Positions 51,941 to 61,700 of a DNA stretch of 64,000 nt are shown here, piece by piece. Origin of the DNA: Pandoraea terrigena (lineage in GTDB: Bacteria > Pseudomonadota > Gammaproteobacteria > Burkholderiales > Burkholderiaceae); NCBI RefSeq assembly GCF_902459705.1, contig NZ_CABPRU010000013.1, forward strand, positions 62,001 to 126,000. The letters run 5' to 3'. The notes beneath the pieces are model-generated. The model saw only the letters and a list, made by a program, of their open reading frames with translations. It was not told the DNA's origin and made no database searches. Made by a program: the position numbers and the translations under genes. Within the stretch, counting starts at the first letter, position 1; the number at the start of each line of letters is the position of its first letter.

Positions 51941-52840
51941 TCAGTCCTGCGCCGCGGCGGGATTGACATGCATGAGGTGACCGTCCCCCACGTAAGGAAT
52001 GAGGCCCTGCGCACGAATCTGCGCGACGGTTTGCCTGGCACACGCGGTATCGGCCAGCGCACAGTAATCGATCGCGATTACCGGCAGGTCGTAACGCTCG
52101 CGCACCTCGCGCGCCCGAGCGAGCAGCCAGGCGCGATCGGCGTCCGGCACCGCCACGTATCGCTGGCTGCCCTCGTCCCAACCGCGATAGAGCGATTCGA
52201 ACGCCACGGCCGCCACGTCGCGGTGCACCTCGGGCATCAGCACGAAGCCGCGATTCAGAATCAGTTCGGCGCGCGGGAAGCGGTGGTGAATGCGCTTGAT
52301 GACTGCGACCAGCCCGGCTTGCTGACGTGCGCGCTCGGCATCGGTCTTGGCGACCAGTTCATACGAGTCGAGCGTGTCGAGGAAGAAACCGCGATAGCCC
52401 TTGGCCCATAAGGGCGCGATGACCCTCTCCACGAAAAACCGGGGCCATCCCGGCGCGGCCTGGTCGATCACTTCCGATTTCCAGTCGCCATTTCGCCCGA
52501 TGCGCCAGGCGGCGGGGATCGCGCCATAGTAGTCGCGTGAAGGCAGCACTTCGCCCACGCTGACATAAGCAATCCAGCGACGTCCCTGGGGTTGCGCCGC
52601 GGGATCGGCCGCCTTCGGCACAAAGCCGTTGTCGGGCTCGATCACCACCTGATCGTAACCCGCGAGCGCCTGCGGATCGAGCGCCGCGCCATAGAAGAAC
52701 GCAATGCGCCCGAACGCAGTCGGTTGCGCCGAGGCGGTATTGAGGAAGACGCCGGCAAAGATCCCCACCACGCCGCCCATGAAGCGAGCCAGTGGACAGC
52801 GCCACCAGGCGCGGTGAGGTTGTGTCGTGTGCTCAGACAT
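51941..52840 (-). CDS. PelA-hydrolase-like endo-alpha-1,4-polygalactosaminidase (GH114/GH166 type)
   Basis: 299 residues with an N-terminal signal anchor (LARFMGGVVGIFAGVFLNTA) ending near SAQP. The remainder is a TIM-barrel hydrolase: IAFFYGAALDPQALAGYDQV, IAYVSVGEVLPSRDYYG, FFLDTLDSYELVAKT and LILNRGFVLMP. These match the hydrolase domain of PelA and the GH114 group, which cut alpha-1,4-galactosaminogalactan-type polymers. It starts 20 bases after the pelG stop and is therefore probably in the pel operon. It could be a separate periplasmic Pel-processing enzyme or the detached hydrolase part of PelA; the N-terminus of PelA is outside the window. Confidence 0.85.
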   Translation of the reverse strand: MSEHTTQPHRAWWRCPLARFMGGVVGIFAGVFLNTASAQPTAFGRIAFFYGAALDPQALAGYDQVVIEPDNGFVPKAADPAAQPQGRRWIAYVSVGEVLPSRDYYGAIPAAWRIGRNGDWKSEVIDQAAPGWPRFFVERVIAPLWAKGYRGFFLDTLDSYELVAKTDAERARQQAGLVAVIKRIHHRFPRAELILNRGFVLMPEVHRDVAAVAFESLYRGWDEGSQRYVAVPDADRAWLLARAREVRERYDLPVIAIDYCALADTACARQTVAQIRAQGLIPYVGDGHLMHVNPAAAQD

Positions 52841-52860
52841 GGTGATCGGCAGCGGTGGTG

Positions 52861-54240
52861 TCAGCGCTGCTGTTGCAGCATATAGGTTTCATATTCGAGC
52901 GCGTCGAGCCGGCGATCGAGCAACTGCATTGCCACCATCACGACGACCAGCAGCGCCAGTGCGAAGCCGTAGCCGTAGCTATTCGGTCCGATCATCAGCG
53001 TGCCCCACGTGAACAGGCCATTGGCGACGACCATCGCGGCCGTGAGCGCGAGCACCGTGCCACGCCGGTCCAAGTAAAAGAAGATGTTCAGAATGCCGAG
53101 GAACAGCACCTGCAGACTCGCTGAAATCACGTCGATATGCAGCAGCGGCAGGTACAGCACCGAAATGCCGATCAGGCGCAACAGCTTGTCGCCGAACGCG
53201 AAGATCAGCAGCGTGACGACGGCCTGGATCTTCAGGATTTCGTACAAGCCGGTGCGCACCGATCGCACCATCATGTCGCGCGATTCCTCGATGTACTTGA
53301 GCGTGCCACCGGTACGCACGGCGTTGAAGAACTGATCGTAGTACTCGACGAAGTCCGTCTCGATGCGCAGCAGAAACACCGCCATGCCCGGGATCACGCA
53401 CAAATACGACAGGAACACCGGCAGATCGTAGATCACCGATGCGCGCAGCGGGCCGATCACATCCTGCCCGGTCACCGGGTAGAACCAGAACATCAGCTTG
53501 TCGAGCCAGATGCCCAGGTTGAACAAGAGGCCCACGAACATCAACGACGGATACGAAAAGCGGCGCGCAAAGACCTGCCAGAGCAAGTAGTCATCCGTGC
53601 GGTAGTTCCGGTGAATCAGGCAGACCATGCCGAGCAGCAGGATCAGGTGACCGAAGACGAAACCGCCGAGCAGCCCTTCGAGCCCGTAGCGGTTGAGCAG
53701 CACCGCGCTCACCACCGTCACGCTGTAACCCACGAAGAAGATCGCCAGGACCGCACGATACTGCTTCACGCTGGTGAGAAACAGCACGCCGATCCAGATA
53801 TTGCTCACGATCACGAAGCCCGTGAGCATCAACAGCCGATAGCCGGTCGACAAGCCGCGAAACACCGTCAACGCCAGGATCAACCCAATGACGCCCGTGC
53901 CGACTGTCGTCACCAGCGCCACCGCGTTGTAGTTCGGCAGCACCAGATCGGGACGCCGCTCGAACAGCCGGTCGCTCAGGAAGCGCGTAAACGAGAGCTG
54001 CAACACACCCGTCACGATCAGGCTGAACGCGATCAGATACGTTACCGAGACCTGGAACTGCACGATGAGGCCCGGCGGCTGCACCACCGCGAGGCTCATC
54101 AAGCCGATCAGCAGAATGCCGAGAATCGAGAGAATCAGCGGACCCGCGCTGATGACGCCCGCGTAGCCATAGGCCGCCAGCGTGCTGGTCAGCGTGTCGC
54201 GCCGGAGAATCTTGCGCAGTTCGAAGCCAATGCCAGCCAT
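52861..54240 (-). CDS. pelG: Pel transport protein PelG
   Basis: 459 residues from the ATG at 54240, overlapping the pelF stop by one base (TGATG). The start MAGIGFELRKILRRDTLTST is characteristic of PelG. There are twelve or more hydrophobic segments (for example LLMLTGFVIVSNIWIGVLFL), as expected for this MOP/PST-type flippase-like protein. PelG forms the inner-membrane complex with PelD and PelE and is thought to move the growing Pel chain across the membrane together with PelF. The C-terminal end (DALEYETYMLQQQR) is cytoplasmic. No signs of decay. Confidence 0.93.
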   Translation of the reverse strand: MAGIGFELRKILRRDTLTSTLAAYGYAGVISAGPLILSILGILLIGLMSLAVVQPPGLIVQFQVSVTYLIAFSLIVTGVLQLSFTRFLSDRLFERRPDLVLPNYNAVALVTTVGTGVIGLILALTVFRGLSTGYRLLMLTGFVIVSNIWIGVLFLTSVKQYRAVLAIFFVGYSVTVVSAVLLNRYGLEGLLGGFVFGHLILLLGMVCLIHRNYRTDDYLLWQVFARRFSYPSLMFVGLLFNLGIWLDKLMFWFYPVTGQDVIGPLRASVIYDLPVFLSYLCVIPGMAVFLLRIETDFVEYYDQFFNAVRTGGTLKYIEESRDMMVRSVRTGLYEILKIQAVVTLLIFAFGDKLLRLIGISVLYLPLLHIDVISASLQVLFLGILNIFFYLDRRGTVLALTAAMVVANGLFTWGTLMIGPNSYGYGFALALLVVVMVAMQLLDRRLDALEYETYMLQQQR

Positions 54241-55787
54241 CAGTGGTCTCCCGCGATCGCCCCGGCAGCGGGACGCGCCAGCAGTGTCTCGTAAAGACTG
54301 CGGTAGGCGTCCTGCATCTGGGTGATCGTGTAATAGCGTTCGACACGCGCAATCGCCGCGCGCTGGGCTGCGTGCCAGGTGGCAGGCTCGAGCACGTCGA
54401 GCAGTGCCTGGGCGAATTGCTCCGGGTTGGCGATCTGCACGACCTTGCCGGCCGGCCCGAGGGCGCGATCCTCGTCGCCGAGTCCTTCGACCAGTTGGCG
54501 GCACGAGCCGACGTCGGTCGTCACCACGGGCACCCCGGCGGCATACGCCTCCAGCACCACCAGCGGCAACGCTTCGGAAATCGACGACAGCGCCATCACG
54601 CCGATCTGCGGCAGGATGTCCGGCACCTTCTGGAAACCCATGAACCGCAGGCTGTCTTCCATGCCCAGGCTCGCGGCAATGTCACGACACTCCTGTGCGT
54701 AGGCCGGATCTTCTTCCTCGGGGCCGACCACCCACCCTTGCAGCCCCGGCATCTGGCGGCTGGCGATGAAGATCGCACGAATGAAGGTCTTGATGTCCTT
54801 GATGGGCACCACCCGGCCGATCAACGCCACCACCGGCGGGATGCCCGCTGGACGCATCTCGCGCAGCGGTGCGAACGCGTCGACCGAAATGCCGTTGGGC
54901 GTGTTGCGGGTCTTGTGCTCGGGCGCGCCGTCGGCGATCTGGCGCAGACGATTGCCCTCGAAAAGCGCGGTGATCTCGTCGGCTGCCTCGTAGCACACGC
55001 GTCCCATCGCCTCGAAGAAGCGCACCCACAGGTTTTGGAAATAGCCGACCTGCGAGATGTCGCGCTCGAACAGCCCGCGGTTGTCGCGAATCCACTGGCT
55101 CTGCAGCAGATCTATCTTGCGCTCCTTGGTGTAGATGCCATGCTCGGAGACCAGCAGCGGACGCTGGTGCTTGAAGCGCAGCAACGCCCCCAGGAAGCCC
55201 GCGTATCCCGTGGAAACGGTGTGGTACACCTTGGCCGGAATCAACTGATCGCAAATGCGCGCGAGTTGCCACAGCGGCTTGTGCATGATCCGGACCGTCC
55301 AGAAATAGTCCGTGAACGATGGGTCCAGGCAATACGTCTTGTAGCGATCGGTGATCATGTCCCACGAGCGCCGGCTGTGCAGGAAGTTGGCCTCGCTGAT
55401 CTCGCCGTCGTCGGCGAGCATCGGAATCACGTCGTGAATCAGCTTGCCAATGCCTTGCAGGTCGTCGCGGCGGCGCAGCATGTCATGCATCTTCTCCATC
55501 TTCTCGAACGCCTGTGCATCGCCCTCGGCGCTACGCACGGGCGCAGGCACGTCGAACTCATACAGATAATGCGCCTCGAAATGCACGATGTTGTCGTGCA
55601 GCGGATAGACCATGTCGCCGTAGTCCTCGCGACGGCTACCGATGAACACGACGGCAAACGTCAGGTCCGGGAACGCACGGATCATTTGATCCACCCACGA
55701 CGACACTCCGCCCCGCACATACGGGTAAGTGCCTTCGAGCAGCAAAGCGATGTCGGCCGAGGCAGCGCGACGTTCGTTGGTACGCAT
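54240..55787 (-). CDS. pelF: Pel polysaccharide glycosyltransferase PelF
   Basis: 515 residues from the ATG at 55787, which overlaps the pelE stop by one base (TAATG). It begins with SADIALLLEGTYPYVRGGVS, the distinctive PelF/GT4 start. Later come LIGRVVPIKDIKTFIRA and the donor-binding E-x7-E motif (EALPLVVLEAYAAGVPVVTT). PelF is a soluble retaining glycosyltransferase that polymerises Pel from UDP-hexosamine at the PelDEG membrane complex. UDP-GalNAc and UDP-GlcNAc could come from the galE and glmS genes nearby. The middle region (RIMHKPLWQLARICDQLIPA) is also typical. Confidence 0.95.
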   Translation of the reverse strand: MRTNERRAASADIALLLEGTYPYVRGGVSSWVDQMIRAFPDLTFAVVFIGSRREDYGDMVYPLHDNIVHFEAHYLYEFDVPAPVRSAEGDAQAFEKMEKMHDMLRRRDDLQGIGKLIHDVIPMLADDGEISEANFLHSRRSWDMITDRYKTYCLDPSFTDYFWTVRIMHKPLWQLARICDQLIPAKVYHTVSTGYAGFLGALLRFKHQRPLLVSEHGIYTKERKIDLLQSQWIRDNRGLFERDISQVGYFQNLWVRFFEAMGRVCYEAADEITALFEGNRLRQIADGAPEHKTRNTPNGISVDAFAPLREMRPAGIPPVVALIGRVVPIKDIKTFIRAIFIASRQMPGLQGWVVGPEEEDPAYAQECRDIAASLGMEDSLRFMGFQKVPDILPQIGVMALSSISEALPLVVLEAYAAGVPVVTTDVGSCRQLVEGLGDEDRALGPAGKVVQIANPEQFAQALLDVLEPATWHAAQRAAIARVERYYTITQMQDAYRSLYETLLARPAAGAIAGDH

Positions 55788-56788
55788 TAGCGGGTCCAGA
55801 AACGCATGACGGGTTGCAGCATCGGGGTGGCCGTGCCATTCCCCAGGCCGGCGAGCATCTGCCCCACCCGTGCATATTGATGTTTGAGGAACGCGACTTC
55901 GGCAAGCCAGGGCACGAGCCGGTCCGCAGGAAATTGATGCAACTCGGCACGCTGCAGACAGTGTTCCGCTTGCTCCGGATCGTGACGCAGCAGCGCGCAA
56001 CGGCCCAGCAGGTACCACATCACCGCGTCGTTCTCGCGATGCGCGAGCGCCTCGCGGGCAAAGCGCTCCACGCGCTCCATCGTGAACTGGTACACCTCGC
56101 CGCGCACGAGATCCTGGTAAATCAGTTCCCAGTACAACTCGGCGAGGCGGTGGCTCGCGTCGGCACGCTCATCGTCGTTGGCGGCACGCTCGTGCTGTGT
56201 GCGGGCCTCGAAAATACGATGCATGATCTGCTTTTCAATGCCGTCGACGATGCCGTACGCGAGCAACCGGATCTCTTCCACCGGATCGGCCAGCAAATCC
56301 CGCATGATCTCGCCGGTGGCGCGCGACGGCAGGGCCTGCACCGACACCAGCGCGGCTACGCGGTCTTCGCTGCTGCCCTGTGTGTTGCGCAAGCGCGCCC
56401 GCAGGCGCGCACCAGCGCCGTGCGTGACGCGCGAAACGAGGTAGGTCACGAACTCCGGCAGGTCGACCGCCCCGGCGCGCGCCATTTCTTTCGGTGCCGG
56501 GAACAGAACACTGATCGCCATCACGCCGAGAAACAGCAACAAGCCGCCCACCGGCATGAACAGGCTGATCGCCAAGCTGTGCCAGAACGCCCCGGTACGC
56601 CCGTGGTAATGCTCCGGCAGCACCGAACGTACGAACGTCGCCGTGAGCACTGCCGTGAGCAATTGCCATCCGAAGAAGACCACCAGCGGGTCGATCCGCC
56701 CGGCCGGCTCGAAGAGCGTGCGCACCGCCTGGGCCTGCGCGAGCAGGGCCAGGACACCAAGCGCGAGTGCCAGCAGTTTCTTAAGCAT
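55787..56788 (-). CDS. pelE: Pel inner-membrane protein PelE
   Basis: 333 residues from the ATG at 56788, overlapping the pelD stop by eight bases. Two N-terminal helices (LLALALGVLALLAQAQAV and HSLAISLFMPVGGLLLFLGV) precede a cytoplasmic helical, TPR-like region (NDAVMWYLLGRCALLRHDPE) used for contacts with PelF and PelD. PelE is part of the synthase/transport complex. It is recognised from position and this layout; the sequence family itself is poorly conserved. Confidence 0.88.
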   Translation of the reverse strand: MLKKLLALALGVLALLAQAQAVRTLFEPAGRIDPLVVFFGWQLLTAVLTATFVRSVLPEHYHGRTGAFWHSLAISLFMPVGGLLLFLGVMAISVLFPAPKEMARAGAVDLPEFVTYLVSRVTHGAGARLRARLRNTQGSSEDRVAALVSVQALPSRATGEIMRDLLADPVEEIRLLAYGIVDGIEKQIMHRIFEARTQHERAANDDERADASHRLAELYWELIYQDLVRGEVYQFTMERVERFAREALAHRENDAVMWYLLGRCALLRHDPEQAEHCLQRAELHQFPADRLVPWLAEVAFLKHQYARVGQMLAGLGNGTATPMLQPVMRFWTR

Positions 56789-58193
56789 GATTGCGGCAGC
56801 GCTCCAGCAGTTTGCCCAGCCCTTCGCCCGGGGCGCGCTCGTCCACACTCGCCGAATGCACTGCCACGTGTCCGGACTGGAAATCCAGGCCGTATTGCTG
56901 ACGCAGCGCATTCTCGATGCGGATCAGATATCCGTCGATGCCGTTATCGTCGGTGATCGGCATCAGCGCGATGGCGATCTGCTGACGCGGCGTCGACTGA
57001 ATCCACAAGGCGTCGAGCGCCCGGCGCGAACGCACCGTCTGCTCGAACAGCGAGTCGCCGCTCGCGCCGCGCGGGAACACGAGCGCCACGAGCGAGGACT
57101 GGATGCCGCTCTGACGCTTCATGCGGGCAAGGCGTCCCAGCTCCAGCGCGAAGTCGTAAGGCACGCTCGGCACCTCGTCGCGCACGCTGGCCACCACGCC
57201 TTGCTGTGCCACCCCGTCGGCGTAATAGGCCAGCAGCACCAGCAACAATTGCAGGTTGTCGTGATTGAGCGCGAGGAACGACATACGGCGCACGATCAGC
57301 ATGCCATTGAGGTTGCCCTCCGTGTCGGTGAGCGGCGCGCACACGATATACGCACTGCCCTCGCCCGCCGTCACGTCGTCACGCACGTGCGCGAGCGTGC
57401 GTTCGCGCAGACAGGTCTGAACGAGGGGATCACTCTCCACCGGGCTGAAGGCTTCGCCCACGCAGGCCACCGCCGTCGGCACCAGCCGCCCGAGGCGTAC
57501 CGGGAACACAGACGCCACTTCGATCTGGCACGTCAGTGCGGCGAATTCGAGCATCGGCTGAGCGTTGGGCAACGGCTCGCCCGCAGCACTCGCCTCGTCC
57601 GAGGCCGTCAGTTCGCGCAGTCGCGTGATGGCGTCGCGCATCGTGCTCGGCTTGGTGAGCAGATCGCGCTCGAGCCGTTCGTGCGAGACACGCAACAGGT
57701 AATGGTTGTTCGTGATGGCGACGAGGCGATCGTTCAGATAGGTATTGATGCCCCGAGCCCGCGTGGCGCGGTTGCCCCAGATGTCGCAGAAGTGCCCGCC
57801 AACGACGATCATCGTGAAGCCGCCGACAAAGAACATCGCCGGGAACGGCTCGCCGTGCTGGCCGTACAGGCCGTACCAGACGCCGGCAAGCACGAGGCCC
57901 GCCACCACGCCGAGCAGCGCGCCGTAGCGCAGCGCCATGACCAGGGCGACCACCCACATCCACGGAAAGCCCAGCCCGATGAGCAGCGGATCGCCGGGGC
58001 GCAGCAGCCAGGCGATCGCCACGGCGAGCGCCATGCCGGTGATCACCTCGAAGACCGCTACCGGGCGCGTCACGGCTGGCGCGAGCAGGCGGCCATAGGT
58101 GCTCACATTGCCGAACGGCTCCGAGCGTCGCACCTGCTCCGGGCCACCGGGCTTCGCGTCAATTGCAGCGTCCTGTTGAGTCGCGGTTTTCAC
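56781..58193 (-). CDS. pelD: c-di-GMP receptor PelD
   Basis: 470 residues with a GTG start at 58193. Four closely spaced helices lie near the N-terminus (about 40-140, for example WMWVVALVMALRYGALLGVV). A GAF domain (MLEFAALTCQIEVASVFPVR) and a degenerate GGDEF domain follow. The inhibitory-site motif RALD at residues 391-394 is the RxxD that binds dimeric c-di-GMP in P. aeruginosa PelD. The GGDEF active-site signature itself is missing, so it is a receptor, not a cyclase. It should couple Pel synthesis to c-di-GMP through PelE/PelF/PelG. It follows pelC by ten bases. Confidence 0.93.
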   Translation of the reverse strand: MKTATQQDAAIDAKPGGPEQVRRSEPFGNVSTYGRLLAPAVTRPVAVFEVITGMALAVAIAWLLRPGDPLLIGLGFPWMWVVALVMALRYGALLGVVAGLVLAGVWYGLYGQHGEPFPAMFFVGGFTMIVVGGHFCDIWGNRATRARGINTYLNDRLVAITNNHYLLRVSHERLERDLLTKPSTMRDAITRLRELTASDEASAAGEPLPNAQPMLEFAALTCQIEVASVFPVRLGRLVPTAVACVGEAFSPVESDPLVQTCLRERTLAHVRDDVTAGEGSAYIVCAPLTDTEGNLNGMLIVRRMSFLALNHDNLQLLLVLLAYYADGVAQQGVVASVRDEVPSVPYDFALELGRLARMKRQSGIQSSLVALVFPRGASGDSLFEQTVRSRRALDALWIQSTPRQQIAIALMPITDDNGIDGYLIRIENALRQQYGLDFQSGHVAVHSASVDERAPGEGLGKLLERCRNHA

Positions 58194-58203
58194 GATGCGC
58201 CCG

Positions 58204-58749
58204 TTACCGTTGCGCCAGCGGAGCCAGCAGATTGCGAATCAACGTCTGACCGACGCCGGCCAGGCTCGAGCGGCTCCAGCCGCTGCGGCTGCCGGTCGCG
58301 CTCCAGACAATGCTGCCGTTCGAGACATCGATGACGTCGAACGTCACCCCGGCCACCGGTTCGCCGTCGACACCGACCTTGTAGCGCCATTCGGTCACGG
58401 CCCCCGAGAGCGCATACTTCGCCCCGGTCTTGCGTGCCCATTCCAGCGCGCGCATGCGCGCCTGTGCGTTGTTGCCGCCGACGAGCGAATCACCGCCGTC
58501 CGGATCGCCGACATAGCGATGCAGATCGGTGAAGCCGTTCTGGATCAGAATACTTTGCGCAATGCTCTCGGCGCGCTGGCCGGCATCCGGCGTTTCCGTC
58601 GTGTTGGCGATCGGCAGGATCGCCCAGGCGGCCGTCTTCGGCAGATTCGGGGCGTCGCCGACATTCATCGTCGAACAGCCCGCCACCAGCGCAGTCAGGA
58701 CGGCAGCGCCGGCCAAACGACGCCACAGCTTACTCACGATTGTCTTCAT
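58204..58749 (-). CDS. pelC: Outer-membrane-associated lipoprotein PelC
   Basis: 181 residues. The lipoprotein signal MKTIVSKLWRRLAGAAVLTA ends in the lipobox LVAGC with Cys25. The mature part begins STMNVGDAPNLPKTAAWAIL and ends with SGWSRSSLAGVGQTLIRNLL. PelC forms a dodecameric ring at the outer membrane that helps guide the polymer toward the PelB channel. Length and place (between pelB and pelD) match. It starts 30 bases after pelB. Confidence 0.93.
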   Translation of the reverse strand: MKTIVSKLWRRLAGAAVLTALVAGCSTMNVGDAPNLPKTAAWAILPIANTTETPDAGQRAESIAQSILIQNGFTDLHRYVGDPDGGDSLVGGNNAQARMRALEWARKTGAKYALSGAVTEWRYKVGVDGEPVAGVTFDVIDVSNGSIVWSATGSRSGWSRSSLAGVGQTLIRNLLAPLAQR

Positions 58750-58779
58750 GGTCTTGCTCTCCCTTGCGGATGCGAAATT

Positions 58780-61700
58780 TCAGTAGAACAGCCGGTACGC
58801 GACGCCGACCTGCGTCGTGGCAACACCGGTGCCGTTGGTGATGTCGTGCGAGTAATACACGCGCGCGTGATCGTTGCCGAGGACCGACCCCGCCATGCCC
58901 ACGTTGACCTGCGGTCCCCAGCCTTGCTGACTGTCGTGGATGTAGCCCACGTCAAGATACGGCCGCCATGCACGCCGGTATGCATTCTGGTAATCCTGCC
59001 CGAAGCCTGTCATGACGCCGTATTGAGTGGTCGTGATCGGCATGAACTCCGAGGCCACCGGCACCGTGCCGGCCGGCAGCAGCACGGCGAGCGACGGGAT
59101 AGTGGCCGTGCCCGGCGTATAAATGCCCCGCTCGACCACGAGCCTGACGTTCACGTCCGGGTAGTCGATGCGCAACTTGTACCCCAATTCGCCGCCGAAA
59201 CGCCAGCCGCGCCCCAGGTACGTGCGGTCCTGCGCATGGAAACGGTCGTACTCGGCGGTTGCCTGACCGTACCAGCGGCCATCGCCCGCCCACAGCATCT
59301 GCATACTGCCGAAGTCGCGCGTTCCGGCCACTTGCGTATTCGGCGCGATGTCGGTGAACTGGTTGTAGCCCGCCTGGAATGTCGTGGTCAGCGGCGTGTT
59401 GCGGTTGAACGCAGCCGACGCGAGCCCGGTGAAGAAGCTGTTCAACTCGCTGCGATGCCCCACCGTCAGCGCCAGATCCCGCTCGACGGTGCGATCGCGC
59501 ACGGTGAAGTTGAAGATCCGGTCATGCGCCGGTACCCAGGCCAGCTGCGACGTGTCGATGGTCCGCTGATTGCGCTGGATCGCCTCGACCGTCACCCCGA
59601 TGCGGCTGGTGAGGTTCAGGCTGCCGATCAGCGAACTTTCGAGATAGCTCAGCGGCGCCTGGCGCGAATAGAAAAGATCGAAGCCCGCATTCGAGCGATC
59701 GCGCAGGATCGTGTCCGTGAACGTCGTGTGCACGGCGTCGTTGTTCGGCGCGCCGTCGGCCGCGCGCCACGCGAGCGTCTCGGCCTGGGTCGAGCGTCCC
59801 AGTCGCTCGTTCGCTTCGACCTCGTTTTCGATCGGCATACGACCTTGCCGGTGGTCAAGCAGTTGCGCCATCTTGTCGCGGTCATTGGCCTCGAGCGCGA
59901 GGGCAATCTCGGCATCGGCCGGGCGCAGCAGGCGATTCGTGTACTCGCGCGCCAGCCACGCGCGGGCCAGATCGAAGTGTTCGCCGGACAGTGCCCATGC
60001 GAGCCCGACGTCGCGCGTGGTCGCGCTGATCACCGCTGGGCGCGAGAGCAACGCGGGATCGCGCGTCGCCGGCGTGTCGGTCGCGTCGCCAGCGGGCTTG
60101 AGCGGCGCCAGCTCGGCCGATTCGCCCAGCAACGAGTCGCCCACCTTGGCGCTGTCGGCCGAACGCCGGTCGTCGCGCAGCAGATTCGCCAACAGCCGGC
60201 GCGACGTGTCGCCGTTCGAGAACACCTGCGCGAGCGTGACGCGTGCGGCCTGGGCTTCGAGCACGCCGTCGTTATCCGACGTCTGCGCCGCGAGACGTTG
60301 CACCACCGCGCCCTGGCGCCGGCGCGGGGCGATGCGCAGTTTCCCGGTCTGCGCACGCGCCTGCAGGTCACGCCACGCGCCGCGACGAATGCGCCACGCC
60401 GTCTGGGCATCACCGGCGGCTTCTTCGGCGTCGGCAAGCGAGAGCATCCACAACGGGTCGTCGTCCGAGAGCGACGCCTGTTGGCGCAAATACGTCAACG
60501 CTTCGCGCGGATTGCCCAGGCGTAGCAGACCGGCACCGTACGCGCCCCAGTAATCGGCGTTCCCGGCCACGATCGGGCGATAGTCGTGCAACGCCATGGC
60601 GAGCGCGTCGTCGCTGCCGTAGTCGACCAGCGCCCAAAGGTAGGCGACGCGCACTTCATCACCGGCATTGCCGAGGCGGGACGCCGCACGCAGGTCGGCC
60701 AGCGCCGCATCCCAACGCTGGATCTGCTGATAGTAGGTTGCGCGCGTGGCGAGCAGTTCGCTCGACTTGGCGAAGCGATCGCGCTGCTCGGCGTCGAGAC
60801 CGTCGAGCAGGGCCTGCACCCGATCGTAGGCGCGGGCCGTCGTGTAGTAGTAGATCGCCGACTGAAGCGCGAGGTCTGAATCGTTCTGCCGGAATTCCGC
60901 TTCGGCCGTGCGGCCGGCATCGAGCGGATACCCCTGGTAGAAGTACGTCATCGCATTCAGGTCGATCGCCTCGGCCTTGCCCGTGCGCAACAGGCGCGGA
61001 TACGCATAGTTGGCGTCTTCATCGCTTTGTGCCAGGCGTGCCACTTCGGCGTACGTGCGCCAGTAACGCGCGTCGGCCGGCAGCGTACCGGCGATGTCGC
61101 GCACCTTGCGCAATTCGGCCAGCGCCGGCTTCACCTGGCCCTTCTGATACATCAGGCTGGCGATGCGCAGCGCGTAGTCCGGCGACGGACCGAATTCCTT
61201 TTGCAGTGTCTCGAACGTCGCCAGCGCCTCGGCGTCCTTCCCGACGCGCTGGGCGACGTCGCCCTCGCGCTCGAGCAACGCGCGGCGCTGACTGCCCGCG
61301 GCATGACGTTTGAGGTACGCCAGCCCGTCGTCGGGACGGCCAAGACGCTCGTACGTGTTGACGATATCGTCCTTGAGCTTGAGATCGTTCGGCTGGCGCT
61401 CGGCTTCGAATATCTGCGCGGCCAGATAGGCCTGGTCGTCATTGAGCTGCGGTGCGAGCTGATAGACGTTCTGCCACGCTTCGGCGTTGCCGGTGGCTTC
61501 GGCGTACTTACGCCAGTAGGTGAGCGCAACCGAGGGATGCCCGTTCCATTGCGCGACCTGCGCCAGACGGCGGGTCCAGATAAGCGGATCGAGCTTGCGT
61601 TGCAGGGCCTGCTGCGCGAGCCTCTCGGCGTCGTCGAGCTGACGCGCCTCGACGAAAGCCTTGAAGGCCACGTCGTAATCGCCGGCCGTCACGCTGTTGG

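Noticed and set aside
53137-54294. A His/Gln/Arg-rich 385-codon frame opposite pelG
   Set aside because: Composition reflects antisense of membrane-helix codons; pelG is well supported.
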